From positions 1 through 64,000 of the forward strand of contig UQYM01000003.1 in the NCBI GenBank assembly GCA_900545315.1: a stretch of 64,000 nucleotides of DNA, written 5' to 3'. The notes under the pieces are model-generated. The model did no database searches, was not told where the DNA came from, and saw only the letters and a program-made list of their open reading frames with translations. Source of the stretch: an uncultured Alistipes sp. (GTDB lineage Bacteria > Bacteroidota > Bacteroidia > Bacteroidales > Rikenellaceae). Below, in pieces: positions 26,683-35,247 of the stretch (position 1 is the first letter of the stretch; each line of letters begins with the position of its first letter). A program made the translations under genes and the position numbers.

Positions 26683-27990
26683 TTATTTTAAATGTCTCTT
26701 ATCGATTACTCTTACGCTCTTTCCTTCGGATCTTGGAATAGAATTAGGCTCCATCAACCTGACGTCTGCACTGATCGAAAGCACACTCTTCAATTTGTCG
26801 GCAAGGCATTTCCGAAGTTGCAACATGGCTCCAAGCTCATCACTGAAGTAGTCTCTGCGAACCTCCACCTGAACTTGCAGCGTATCGAGATTATTAACCC
26901 GGTCAACGACCAGCATATAAACTGGCTCAAACTCCGGCATACCGAGAATTACACTTTCAACCTGCGACGGGAAAATATTTATACCACGAATAATCAACAT
27001 ATCGTCACTACGGCCGATAATCCGAGTCATCCGGACGTTTGTTCTACCGCACTCACACTTCTCGCCAATCAGCGAGGTCAAATCTTTGGTCCGGTATCGT
27101 AGCAACGGCATTCCAGTTTTAGTCAGGGTTGTAAATACCAACTCTCCGGTTGTACCGTATGGCTGTGGCTCCAATGTGTCCGGATTGATAATTTCGGGAT
27201 AAAAATGGTCTTCCGAAATGTGAGAGCCATTTTTACACTGGCACTCATAAGAGACACCCGGACCGATAATCTCACTCAAACCGTACAGATTATAAGCCTG
27301 CAGTCCGAGGCGGGTCTCAATCTCCTTACGCATATTCTCGGTCCACGGCTCTGCTCCGAATGCCCCAATTTTAAGATAGATATCGTCTTTGGTCATGCCA
27401 TGTTTATCCATAGCATCAGCCACATAAAGAGCATACGAAGGGGTACAAGCTATGCCGGTAATTTTCAAATCCCTCAACAGACGAAGCAATTTTTCAGTAT
27501 TACCTGTAGAGGTAGGAATGACAGTCGCACCCACATATTCAACGCCGTAATGAGCGCCGAGACCTCCTGTAAAGAGGCCGTAACCATAACCAACCGAAAA
27601 GATGTCATTACGCGTTACACCATAAGCGGTAAATGCACGGGCCGCACTCTCACTCCATATCTCCAAATCCCGGCGTGTATAGCCGACAATGGTCGGATTA
27701 CCCGTAGTTCCCGACGATGCATGAATCCGGACAATCTCAGACTGATTCGCAGCCTGAAGGCCCGTCGGATAGTTGTCCCGAAGATCTTGCTTTGTGGTAA
27801 AAGGAAGCTTTGTGATATCCTCAATGCTTTGAATGTCGTCCGGGCAAAGATCCCGCTCCTGCATCTTCGCTCTGTAAAACGGCACATTGTGATAAACCAG
27901 TTCCACCAGTTTGTGCAACCGTTTACCCTGCAGGGCGGACATCTCGTCCCGACTCATACACTCTTTGCTCTTATTCCAGATCATCCCCAT
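26683..27990 (-). CDS. paaK: Phenylacetate-CoA ligase-family protein (copy 2)
   Basis: A second 435-residue PaaK-family ligase with the same motif set: 'HASSGTTGNPTIVGYT', 'LYGLSEIIGPGV', 'YRTKDLTSLI' and 'GRSDDMLIIRGINIFP'. It lies 70 bp after the aminotransferase gene and 7 bp before the ACT gene. In gut Bacteroidales such ligases sit with indolepyruvate oxidoreductase, and the pair can give aryl-acetate and ATP from arylpyruvates; here the order of genes fits that use. Two paralogues may handle different side chains (phenyl, hydroxyphenyl, indolyl), which is an inference. Confidence 0.88.
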   Translation of the reverse strand: MGMIWNKSKECMSRDEMSALQGKRLHKLVELVYHNVPFYRAKMQERDLCPDDIQSIEDITKLPFTTKQDLRDNYPTGLQAANQSEIVRIHASSGTTGNPTIVGYTRRDLEIWSESAARAFTAYGVTRNDIFSVGYGYGLFTGGLGAHYGVEYVGATVIPTSTGNTEKLLRLLRDLKITGIACTPSYALYVADAMDKHGMTKDDIYLKIGAFGAEPWTENMRKEIETRLGLQAYNLYGLSEIIGPGVSYECQCKNGSHISEDHFYPEIINPDTLEPQPYGTTGELVFTTLTKTGMPLLRYRTKDLTSLIGEKCECGRTNVRMTRIIGRSDDMLIIRGINIFPSQVESVILGMPEFEPVYMLVVDRVNNLDTLQVQVEVRRDYFSDELGAMLQLRKCLADKLKSVLSISADVRLMEPNSIPRSEGKSVRVIDKRHLK

Positions 27991-28060
27991 AAGAGTTCGC
28001 TAAGTTTAAATTCATTTAAGTTGGATGTGTCGTCTTTGAAACGACCTCGCATCTTGTTAA

Positions 28061-29389
28061 TTAATCTTCAAACGGATGATCTTTTCTAAACCATTCCATG
28101 CGCTGTTGCAGTACCGGATAGAGATCCTCTCTCATTCTGGATGTGCATGCCCGGATACCACTTTGGTCGCTGCCGGTCGTTCCCAAACTGATACTGCTGA
28201 CACCATAATACAGCAACTCTTTGAGCAGCTCACCGCCACTCATCTTGCCATAGCCCAGTGTAAAGAAGAATCCGTCACCGACCTTTTGATTGACATCGTA
28301 ATCATACACAATATGGAAGCCGTTATCCACAAAGATCTTCTTCATCTTTTCGGCCCGATCGGCATACACGTGTGTATCAGCCACAAAATCGATATCTCCA
28401 TCACATGCCGCCTTCAACATCTCGGCATAAGCAAATTGGGTCGAGGTTGTGCAACCGCTCGTAATCATATACAAAATCGAGGCAATAAACGTCTGTCCGA
28501 AAATTCCGGAATCTCCGTAACGGTTTGCCAAAGCCTCATAATGTTTGTCAAACAGTTTGTCGGAGACACAAGCCAATGCCATACGTTGACCGGCATAACT
28601 GAAAATCTTTGAGGAAGAAAGCATCAGGATATAGTTGTCCGTATATCTGGCAACCGTTGGCGGATAGGGCGGCTCGAACGGGCAGCCCAAATTCTTACGG
28701 AAATCCATGCAGAAATAGGCCATATCCTCCATCACGATAGCATCATATTTATCTGCCAGTTCGCCTATAATTTTCAGCTCTGACTCATCAAGACAGATCC
28801 AAGCCGGATTATTCGGGTTTGAATAGACAATAGCAGCAATTTCACCCGACTGCATGATGGACTCCAATTTCTGACGCAACTTCTCACCCCGGAAATTGTA
28901 AATATCGAACGACACCCAGTCGATCCCCAAAATCTTCAACTGCGACTTCTGGATCGGAAAACCGGGATCAATGAACAGAACTTTATTCTTACCTTCGATT
29001 CGCTGCGTACTGGCAATGAATGAGGCAAACGAAGCAGCCACACCACCCGTCGTAGGGATACAAGCTCTGGCACTGATGTCAATATCCAGAAAGGCCTTCA
29101 CAAACCGCGAAGCCTGCTCTTTCAACTCCGCCACGCCGGCCGCTGCCGGGTATTGCGACACAATGCCGCTATCCAACGCCGCCTTCTCAGCTTCGATGCC
29201 GATTTTATTGGGAGGAAGTCCCGGAGAACCCTGATCCATACGAATAAAGGGAATACCAGTTCTTTGCTCCAGGGCAGAGGCAACCAGTAGCACCTCGCCA
29301 ATGGTGGCATTCTCCAGATCGGCAATCTTCAATTGATCTACGATCTCAGCCACCAGCTCTTTGGAAAACACCTTATTATCTGCTGCCAT
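28061..29389 (-). CDS. PLP-dependent aminotransferase, class I/II
   Basis: The 442-residue protein is a fold-type I aminotransferase. The PLP site is visible as 'YSNPNNPAW' (substrate-binding), 'EDMAYF' and the Schiff-base lysine in 'LSSSKIFSYAGQR'. The ATG at 29389 overlaps the iorB stop by 14 bp, so translation is coupled. Its position directly behind iorAB suggests that it makes the arylpyruvate (phenylpyruvate, hydroxyphenylpyruvate or indolepyruvate) used by the oxidoreductase. Substrate preference is inferred from context only. Confidence 0.88.
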   Translation of the reverse strand: MAADNKVFSKELVAEIVDQLKIADLENATIGEVLLVASALEQRTGIPFIRMDQGSPGLPPNKIGIEAEKAALDSGIVSQYPAAAGVAELKEQASRFVKAFLDIDISARACIPTTGGVAASFASFIASTQRIEGKNKVLFIDPGFPIQKSQLKILGIDWVSFDIYNFRGEKLRQKLESIMQSGEIAAIVYSNPNNPAWICLDESELKIIGELADKYDAIVMEDMAYFCMDFRKNLGCPFEPPYPPTVARYTDNYILMLSSSKIFSYAGQRMALACVSDKLFDKHYEALANRYGDSGIFGQTFIASILYMITSGCTTSTQFAYAEMLKAACDGDIDFVADTHVYADRAEKMKKIFVDNGFHIVYDYDVNQKVGDGFFFTLGYGKMSGGELLKELLYYGVSSISLGTTGSDQSGIRACTSRMREDLYPVLQQRMEWFRKDHPFED

Positions 29390-29951
29390 ACTCCTGCCCG
29401 ATTTCAAATGCCTTCAAATTCATCTCAACGATCTTCTCCCCTTTCGATGCGAAGATATTGCGGATACTCGCCTCAATCTGTTCCGGGGTCAGAATCCCGA
29501 TAAAACGAGCAGCAGCACCCAACAGCACCACATTAGCCGATTTGGGCATCGCATGTTCTTTGGTAATCTGATCCAAATCGATGGTGACCACATTTTTCAG
29601 GTTGGCAAGGGCCGCCTGTACCTTCTCTTCCGGATAGTTCACAATATTCTTGAATGGAGAAGACGAGGTGATCACATACCCATCGGGGTGCAAAAATGGC
29701 AGATAACGAAGCGCCTCCATCGGCTCCATCGACAAAATCATATCGGCTGATCCCAGGGGCACCAAATCCGAATAGATCTCCGTATCCGAAAGTCTCAGAC
29801 CCGATTCAACTTCACCTCCACGTTGACTCATCCCATGAACTTCCGCCTGTTTCAGGTTCAGCCCGGCTTTGGTTGCAGCGTCTCCGATAATGGTCGCTAT
29901 GGAGAGGATACCTTGACCTCCCACTCCAGAAAGAATTATATCTTTTTTCAT
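29376..29951 (-). CDS. iorB: Indolepyruvate:ferredoxin oxidoreductase, beta subunit
   Basis: The 191-residue subunit has the gamma-type fold of 2-oxoacid:ferredoxin oxidoreductases, opening with 'DIILSGVGGQGILSIATII' and containing 'EVHGMSQRGGEV', both hallmarks of IorB. With IorA it oxidatively decarboxylates arylpyruvates to aryl-acetyl-CoA and reduces ferredoxin. The start codon overlaps the iorA stop (ATGA), and its end overlaps the aminotransferase gene start by 14 bp. A longer frame starting at 30017 lies within iorA and is not used. Confidence 0.93.
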   Translation of the reverse strand: MKKDIILSGVGGQGILSIATIIGDAATKAGLNLKQAEVHGMSQRGGEVESGLRLSDTEIYSDLVPLGSADMILSMEPMEALRYLPFLHPDGYVITSSSPFKNIVNYPEEKVQAALANLKNVVTIDLDQITKEHAMPKSANVVLLGAAARFIGILTPEQIEASIRNIFASKGEKIVEMNLKAFEIGQEYGSR

Positions 29952-31576
29952 TTCGTTTCCTCCTCGTTGCGTTTTGACATTTCCACACGTTTCTTTCTTG
30001 CCGAGGTCTGGATACACTCGCGTCGCGGAATAATCACCGAAACACCCTTGTACTCCAACTCCTCCTTGATCGTCTTGGTGATCTCCTCCATATTCTTCGG
30101 CAGCGGTACAACCACCCGTACGTGATCTTTCTCAACGCCCAAAGCGATGCAAATAGCCTCGAATTTGCTGGTACCGGCCGAATCCTGACCGCCGGTCATT
30201 GCCGTGGTCAAATTATCTGAAATTACAACGGTAATATTAGCCTTGTCGTTAACAGCATCCAGCAGACCTGTCATACCACTATGGGTAAAGGTCGAGTCAC
30301 CGATCACAGCAACAGCTGGATAAAGTCCTGTATCCGCAGCACCTTTCGCCATCGTAATCGAGGCACCCATATCCACACAGGTATCAATAGCACAGAATGG
30401 AGGCAGTGCACCCAACGTATAACATCCGATATCGGCAAACACCTTGGCATTGGGATAGTCGGCAAGCACTTTATTGAGAGCAATATAAACATCCCTGTGC
30501 CCACAACCCTGACACAATGCAGGCGGTCTCGGCACAATCCCCTCCGGAATCGAAAAAGCCGGGGTATTTTTCATTCCCAAAGCCACGGCCACATGGTCCG
30601 GATTCAACTCTCCCGTTCGGGGCAGAGCTCCGGTCAACCGACCTTTGATGATATAGTCACCTCCGAGAATACCCCGTACCTGCTCCTCAAGGAAAGGTTG
30701 TCCATCCTCAACAATCAAGATCTCCTTGCACAGTTTGGCAAACTCCCGCACCTTCTCCGCTGGCACCGGATACTGCGAAATTTTCATTACATGGAATCCA
30801 GCTTTCAAAGCACCGTTTTCCATTACATAGTTGTATCCCGTACCGCAGGTAATGATTCCAACGCCATTACTCTGTTCGGCCAAAGTTGTCTTAAAAAACG
30901 ACGTTTCACCCGACAATTTTTCCAAATAGGATTGTTTAGCTGTCAAGGCGTTATTTTTTCGTTTGGCATTGGCCGGAAGCAAAACCCAAGAGGCTGGCTC
31001 ATCGGCAACCGGTTTTCTGGCAATCTCCGGTTTGGTTGTCTTGACATTTACGGCAACACGTGAATGGGCCAATCGAGTAGTAATTCGCATCAACACCGGT
31101 AGCTTCTCCGTCTCGGACAGCTCAAAGGCATATTGGATCATCTCGTAGGCCTCCTGTTGCGTCGAGGGCTCAAGAATCGGAATCATCGCAAATTTTCCAT
31201 AAAACCGAGAATCCTGCTCATTTTGCGAAGAGTGCATCGACGGATCATCGGCTGCAACCACAACCAAACCTCCGTTCACGCCCGTCATAGCCGCATTGAC
31301 AAACGCATCGGCAGCCACATTCATGCCGACATGTTTCATACAAACCATGCTTCGGCAACCTGCATAGGACATGCCCAGGGCCGCCTCCATAGCCGTCTTC
31401 TCATTGCAGCTCCACGTACAGTGGATACCGTGCTCTTTGGATATGGCAGCATGCTGTATATATTCGGTGATCTCCGTACTTGGTGTACCGGGATAGGCAT
31501 ATACGCCCTTTAGTCCCGATTGCAAGGCTCCTTCAGCTATCGCTTCATCGCCAAGTAATAATTTAATCTGTGTCAT
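29948..31576 (-). CDS. iorA: Indolepyruvate:ferredoxin oxidoreductase, alpha subunit (short form)
   Basis: The 542-residue subunit binds thiamine diphosphate: an N-terminal domain with 'YPGTPSTEITEY', a central region, and a C-terminal TPP-binding part with 'PALCQGCGHRD' and 'GDSTFTHSGM...N' and 'MTGGQDSAG'. Typical archaeal IorA continues for about 70-100 residues with a ferredoxin domain rich in CxxCxxCxxxCP motifs; here the protein ends soon after 'IIPRRECIQTSARKK', with no such cysteines, so electrons must pass through another route or a separate ferredoxin. Similar short forms are usual in Bacteroides, as far as known. A TAGTTTTG promoter box lies 29 bp upstream, and the amidase gene is 43 bp before it. 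Confidence 0.92.
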   Translation of the reverse strand: MTQIKLLLGDEAIAEGALQSGLKGVYAYPGTPSTEITEYIQHAAISKEHGIHCTWSCNEKTAMEAALGMSYAGCRSMVCMKHVGMNVAADAFVNAAMTGVNGGLVVVAADDPSMHSSQNEQDSRFYGKFAMIPILEPSTQQEAYEMIQYAFELSETEKLPVLMRITTRLAHSRVAVNVKTTKPEIARKPVADEPASWVLLPANAKRKNNALTAKQSYLEKLSGETSFFKTTLAEQSNGVGIITCGTGYNYVMENGALKAGFHVMKISQYPVPAEKVREFAKLCKEILIVEDGQPFLEEQVRGILGGDYIIKGRLTGALPRTGELNPDHVAVALGMKNTPAFSIPEGIVPRPPALCQGCGHRDVYIALNKVLADYPNAKVFADIGCYTLGALPPFCAIDTCVDMGASITMAKGAADTGLYPAVAVIGDSTFTHSGMTGLLDAVNDKANITVVISDNLTTAMTGGQDSAGTSKFEAICIALGVEKDHVRVVVPLPKNMEEITKTIKEELEYKGVSVIIPRRECIQTSARKKRVEMSKRNEEETK

Positions 31577-31604
31577 AGGTATTATTTAAAATCTTTATTG
31601 TTTC

Positions 31605-31612
31605 AAAACTAA
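31605..31612 (-). promoter_or_regulatory. Probable -7 box of the ior-paaK operon
   Basis: TAGTTTTG on the minus strand matches TAnnTTTG and leaves a leader of about 20 bases before the iorA ATG at 31576. It would allow the catabolic genes to be read independently of the amidase gene upstream. Confidence 0.5.
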
Positions 31613-31619
31613 TCTAGCA

Positions 31620-32390
31620 TCACAAGGATGGCTTGATCACAAAATCATCGGCATCATCCAACACCGGAAATTTCTTACGGAATTCATTCAGCTTCTCCAA
31701 ATCAATTTCAGCACTGATTTGACTTTCGACACCGTCTGGACACTCCGCCATCACCTGGCCATACGGATCAAGGATCACTGTTCCGCCCTCATATTCACAG
31801 TATGGATCTTTGCCACATCGATTTACTCCGGCTACGTAACACTGATTCTCGATAGCACGTGCCCGCAACAGCTGACGCCATGCATCCGTTCTGGGTTTCG
31901 GCCAGCTGGCTACATAAATGATCATATCATAATCACCCCGATTCCTGGCCCATACCGGGAAACGCAGGTCATAACAAATTTGCAGTAGAATTCTCACCCC
32001 CTTGCAAGTGACCACAACACGATTTTCGCCTGGCGTAAATCGCAAATGCTCTCCGCCAAACGTAAAAAGATGTTTTTTATCATAGTGTACTACCGCGCCA
32101 TCAGGGGTAACAAAATAAAATCGGTTGTAATACCGATCTCCATCCGTCACTGCTACACTTCCAGCAATAGCCGCTTGCAATTGAACAGCCTCTTTCTGCA
32201 TCCACGCCAACGTTTGCGAAGGCAACGTCTCGGCAATACCCTCAGGCTGCGTACAAAATCCCGTCGAAAACATTTCAGGGAATATATAGAGATCTGAACC
32301 GGCATTGGTTGAAAGCAGTTGCGCGTTTTTGCGCATATTTGCCTCCGGATCCGCCCAAACAATATTTCGTTGAAACAGCGTAATTTTCAT
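31620..32390 (-). CDS. Omega-amidase-like carbon-nitrogen hydrolase
   Basis: The 256-residue nitrilase-superfamily enzyme shows the Glu-Lys-Cys triad: E39 in 'FPEMF', K105 in 'YDKKHLF' and C139 in 'QICYDLRFP'. The pattern fits the YafV/omega-amidase branch, which hydrolyses 2-oxoglutaramate or 2-oxosuccinamate, the amide products of transamination with glutamine or asparagine. It is placed just before iorAB and an aminotransferase gene, so it could remove the oxoacid amide and drive a glutamine-linked transamination. The ATG at 32390 begins the conserved 'MKITLFQ' strand; the upstream extension is not needed. Confidence 0.88.
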   Translation of the reverse strand: MKITLFQRNIVWADPEANMRKNAQLLSTNAGSDLYIFPEMFSTGFCTQPEGIAETLPSQTLAWMQKEAVQLQAAIAGSVAVTDGDRYYNRFYFVTPDGAVVHYDKKHLFTFGGEHLRFTPGENRVVVTCKGVRILLQICYDLRFPVWARNRGDYDMIIYVASWPKPRTDAWRQLLRARAIENQCYVAGVNRCGKDPYCEYEGGTVILDPYGQVMAECPDGVESQISAEIDLEKLNEFRKKFPVLDDADDFVIKPSL

Positions 32391-33262
32391 CTTCTTACAA
32401 TTATACCGCACCTGAACAAGCGGCAGTTACTTATTTCTCTTTTACTCTACAAGTTATCAAGCACCACTCTACTAAGCGACAATCTTCGGCATGATATTTT
32501 TTCCAAAGTCGCGATATTTAACTTAACTTCTTACATTTTAAGTTCCATCTTCCCCGCAGACATGCAGCGCAACATCTGTACATAAAAAAAGAGACTCCAT
32601 ATCGCAACATGAATTTATATTCATTTGCTTGGGAAAACATGCGAATGGGTCCCGGCTCAACCGCTATCAATATCCTCTAATAAATCCCAATAAACCCGGC
32701 TGTAATCGTATGCACAGTCCTGTCAACCGATAATTAGTTCACTGCTCATTTATTATTCGAATCAGTGTCATGATTCACAGGAAGCACGTTTATTCAAAAT
32801 ATCAACCCTTTTATAGCACCTTGGGCAGATTTTCTGAGTCTCAATCTTTTAAACTTTATATATCCAAATTTACAAAAATAGATTCGCATTTTCAACTATA
32901 TTGCAATCGGATTTACAACCACGACCGTAACTACCTTAACACCACCCGACAAGTAGAGAAATCCAAATCAAGCCTTCACCCCATTCGAAATTCATGTCAC
33001 AGAATAGAAATAAAGGCCAATCGAATAGCGCCCCAAAGTTTTCCTTAACAACCACACGAAGGGCTTCATTTTATTTCTAATTAACTTCAATAGGCCATTA
33101 GGTCAATACACGTTCCGCACTATGTAGGCCTCCTATTTTTCATCTGGATGGGATGCAAACATTTCAGTCCAAAGAAGGATCACAACATTAATGCAACTTC
33201 GCCATCTTGATCCATTTCACCGTATTTATCCCAACGCTCTTCATCAAATACCAACGCACCAT
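32391..33262. other. Long gene-free AT-rich region
   Basis: About 870 bp between the divergent amidase and DedA genes carry no recognised gene. A 23-codon frame at 32609-32680 and several longer frames have no known motif and no ribosome-binding context. A promoter for the amidase gene is expected at the left end, where TATAATTG (minus strand, 32398-32405) resembles a -7 box. A regulatory RNA is possible but cannot be shown. Confidence 0.3.
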
Positions 33263-33293
33263 TTGAATCTGCCAAGAAAAAAAGTATCTTTGC
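33263..33293 (+). promoter_or_regulatory. Promoter of the dedA-aroE operon
   Basis: A -33 TTTG (33263-33266) and a -7 TATCTTTG (33286-33293) are separated by 19 bp, the best complete Bacteroidetes promoter in the window. The expected start of transcription is about 33300, leaving a leader of roughly 55 bases. Confidence 0.75.
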
Positions 33294-33355
33294 GGATGTT
33301 TGTGGTTCAAGGATAGCCACCCTTCGAACTACTTAAAATCAAATCGTACAACACC

Positions 33356-33967
33356 ATGCTGAAACAACTCTATCATTGGATCTTAAAATGGGCTGACAGC
33401 CGTTGGGGAGCTACGGCACTCTTCATTTTAGCATTCGTCGAATCGAGCTTCTTCCCAATTCCCCCCGACGTCTTACTGATTGCCCTTTGCCTGGGTTGTA
33501 CAACAAAAGCTTTCCGCTACGCCTTCATCTGCACCCTCGGTTCAGTCTTGGGTGCTATGGCTGGCTATGCTATCGGCCACTACGTGTGGCTCACCCCAGA
33601 CGGTGAATTTACAGCAGTCGCCAACTTCTTCTTCCGGATTATCCCCGGATTTACCCACGAAGAGTACGAACACATCAGCGCCATCTACAACCAGTACAAC
33701 TTCTGGGTGGTCTTCACAGCCGGATTCACCCCGATCCCCTACAAGTTGATCACCATCACGGCCGGGGTCTTCAAACTCAACATCCCGATGTTTATCATCG
33801 CATCCATCGTTAGTCGCGGACTCCGCTTCTTCCTGTTCGGCTGGCTGATCTGGAAATATGGCGCCCCTATCAAAGTATTTATCGACAAATACTTCAATTG
33901 GTTGGCCATCGCCTTCACCATTCTGCTTATCGGAAGTTTTGTGGCTGTTAAATACATCATTCAATGA
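33356..33967 (+). CDS. YqaA/DedA-family membrane protein
   Basis: The 203-residue inner-membrane protein has the VTT (DedA/SNARE-associated) layout: an N-terminal amphipathic helix, re-entrant loop 'ESSFFPIPPDVLL' (about 28-40), a glycine-rich segment 'GSVLGAMAGYAIGHY', and a second loop near 'TAGFTPIPYKLITITAGVF'. DedA-family proteins are linked to lipid carrier recycling across the membrane and envelope stability. Its stop overlaps the aroE start (ATGA). Confidence 0.85.
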   Translation: MLKQLYHWILKWADSRWGATALFILAFVESSFFPIPPDVLLIALCLGCTTKAFRYAFICTLGSVLGAMAGYAIGHYVWLTPDGEFTAVANFFFRIIPGFTHEEYEHISAIYNQYNFWVVFTAGFTPIPYKLITITAGVFKLNIPMFIIASIVSRGLRFFLFGWLIWKYGAPIKVFIDKYFNWLAIAFTILLIGSFVAVKYIIQ

Positions 33968-34704
33968 AACGATTGTACGGTCTAATCGGTTTCCCATTGG
34001 GACACTCATTTTCAGCACGCTATTTTGCGGACAAATTCGCCCGGGAAAATCTGACGGAGTGCGAATACCGGAATTTTCCGTTGGAGTCGATTCTCGAGTT
34101 ACCCGCCATGCTGGAAAACAATCCCGAACTGTGCGGCTTCAACGTAACGATTCCCTACAAACAGGAGGTCATCCCCTATCTTACCGACCTGGGAGGTGAG
34201 GCCCGTGAAATCGGTGCAGTCAACTGCGTCAAAATTACCCCCACGGGCATGTTTGGTTACAACACTGATGCCTATGGTTTCCAGAAATCGTTGTTGGATC
34301 TGATCGGAGATCAGCGTCCCGATGCCCTCATTTTAGGCACGGGGGGGGCCTCAAAAGCGGTCGCCTACGTACTGAAAAAGGTGGGAATCACCTTCACCTT
34401 CGTCTCCCGTCTGAGCGGTGAAAATCGCTTCACCTACTCCGAATTGACCCCGGAGGTAATGGAGGCGCATAAACTGATTATCAATGCCACTCCACTGGGC
34501 ACCTTCCCCAAAATAACCGGGTGTCCGGCGATCCCCTACGAAACACTCACTCCAGCACATTTCCTGTTCGATTTGGTTTACAATCCCGCCCTCACAGAAT
34601 TTTTAAGGCGGGGACAAGAACAAGGTGCAGCTATTCGTAACGGTTACGACATGCTGATCGGTCAGGCTGAAAAGGCCTGGGAAATTTGGAATACATCGCT
34701 GTAA
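33964..34704 (+). CDS. aroE: Shikimate dehydrogenase
   Basis: AroE reduces 3-dehydroshikimate to shikimate with NADPH in aromatic amino acid synthesis. The 246-residue protein shows the shikimate-binding serines in 'GHSFSARYF', the catalytic lysine in 'NVTIPYK', the aspartate in 'YNTDAYGF' and the nucleotide-binding 'LGTGGASKAVAY'. It overlaps the dedA-like gene by 4 bp and is the last gene of that unit. Confidence 0.95.
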   Translation: MKRLYGLIGFPLGHSFSARYFADKFARENLTECEYRNFPLESILELPAMLENNPELCGFNVTIPYKQEVIPYLTDLGGEAREIGAVNCVKITPTGMFGYNTDAYGFQKSLLDLIGDQRPDALILGTGGASKAVAYVLKKVGITFTFVSRLSGENRFTYSELTPEVMEAHKLIINATPLGTFPKITGCPAIPYETLTPAHFLFDLVYNPALTEFLRRGQEQGAAIRNGYDMLIGQAEKAWEIWNTSL

Positions 34705-34829
34705 CGAATACACACCCCATAAATTAGAAAGAGCGGATCTGCAGCAGGTTCACTTTCTAATTAAATCTATTGCACAATCTTGCTTTGCTCAATCGCAGGC
34801 TATCTACCACCAAGAGCTTAAAACAACAA

Positions 34830-34867
34830 GAGGGAGGACTCGAATAGTGAATTTCGAATCCTCCCTC
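34830..34867 (-). terminator. Terminator of the carboxyltransferase/biotin-carrier operon
   Basis: The arms GAGGGAGGA-C-TCGAA and TTCGA-A-TCCTCCCTC form a strong hairpin. On the minus strand it is followed by TTGTTGTTTT. It lies 30 bp past the biotin carrier gene and may also stop aroE transcription from the other side. Confidence 0.7.
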
Positions 34868-34897
34868 ATTGCTTACCGGGAAGCAGACAAACTGCTG

Positions 34898-35215
34898 TTA
34901 TTCCATCTCGATCATCACGGTGTGACTGTGTACATTGTCACCCTCTTTGACATCGATTTTTTTCACTTTACCATCCTGGGTAGCACGGATATTACTATTC
35001 ATCTTCATCGCCTTGAAAACGAGCAGAATATCTCCTGCCTTTACCTCCTGACCTTCAGTCACACACACCTTCACAATCGTACCAGGAATATTTGACTTGA
35101 TATGTTTCGGATTTTCGGGCTGCCAGGGCTTACGTGCCAGGTGCTTCTTCGTAAAAGTCGTCTTGAAGCTACCGTGCATCGTAGTCAATATGTCATACTG
35201 TTTTTCTTCTGCCAT
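34898..35215 (-). CDS. Biotin carboxyl carrier protein
   Basis: This small (105-residue) protein ends in a biotinyl domain with the acceptor lysine in 'FKAMKMNS' (usual motif EAMKM, here KAMKM), preceded by 'PGTIVKVCVTEGQEV'. The N-terminal 35 residues are linker-like. It carries CO2 on biotin for the carboxyltransferase encoded 32 bp upstream, as the gamma subunit of a methylmalonyl-CoA decarboxylase or a similar enzyme. The operon ends here, and no membrane (OadB-type) subunit follows. Confidence 0.9.
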   Translation of the reverse strand: MAEEKQYDILTTMHGSFKTTFTKKHLARKPWQPENPKHIKSNIPGTIVKVCVTEGQEVKAGDILLVFKAMKMNSNIRATQDGKVKKIDVKEGDNVHSHTVMIEME

Positions 35216-35247
35216 AGCTTAATAAATTTATAGAACCTCACGATCTG

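Noticed and set aside
32609..32680. 23-codon frame in the long intergenic region
   Set aside because: Too short to support, with no ribosome-binding signal, conserved motif or neighbour that would explain it.
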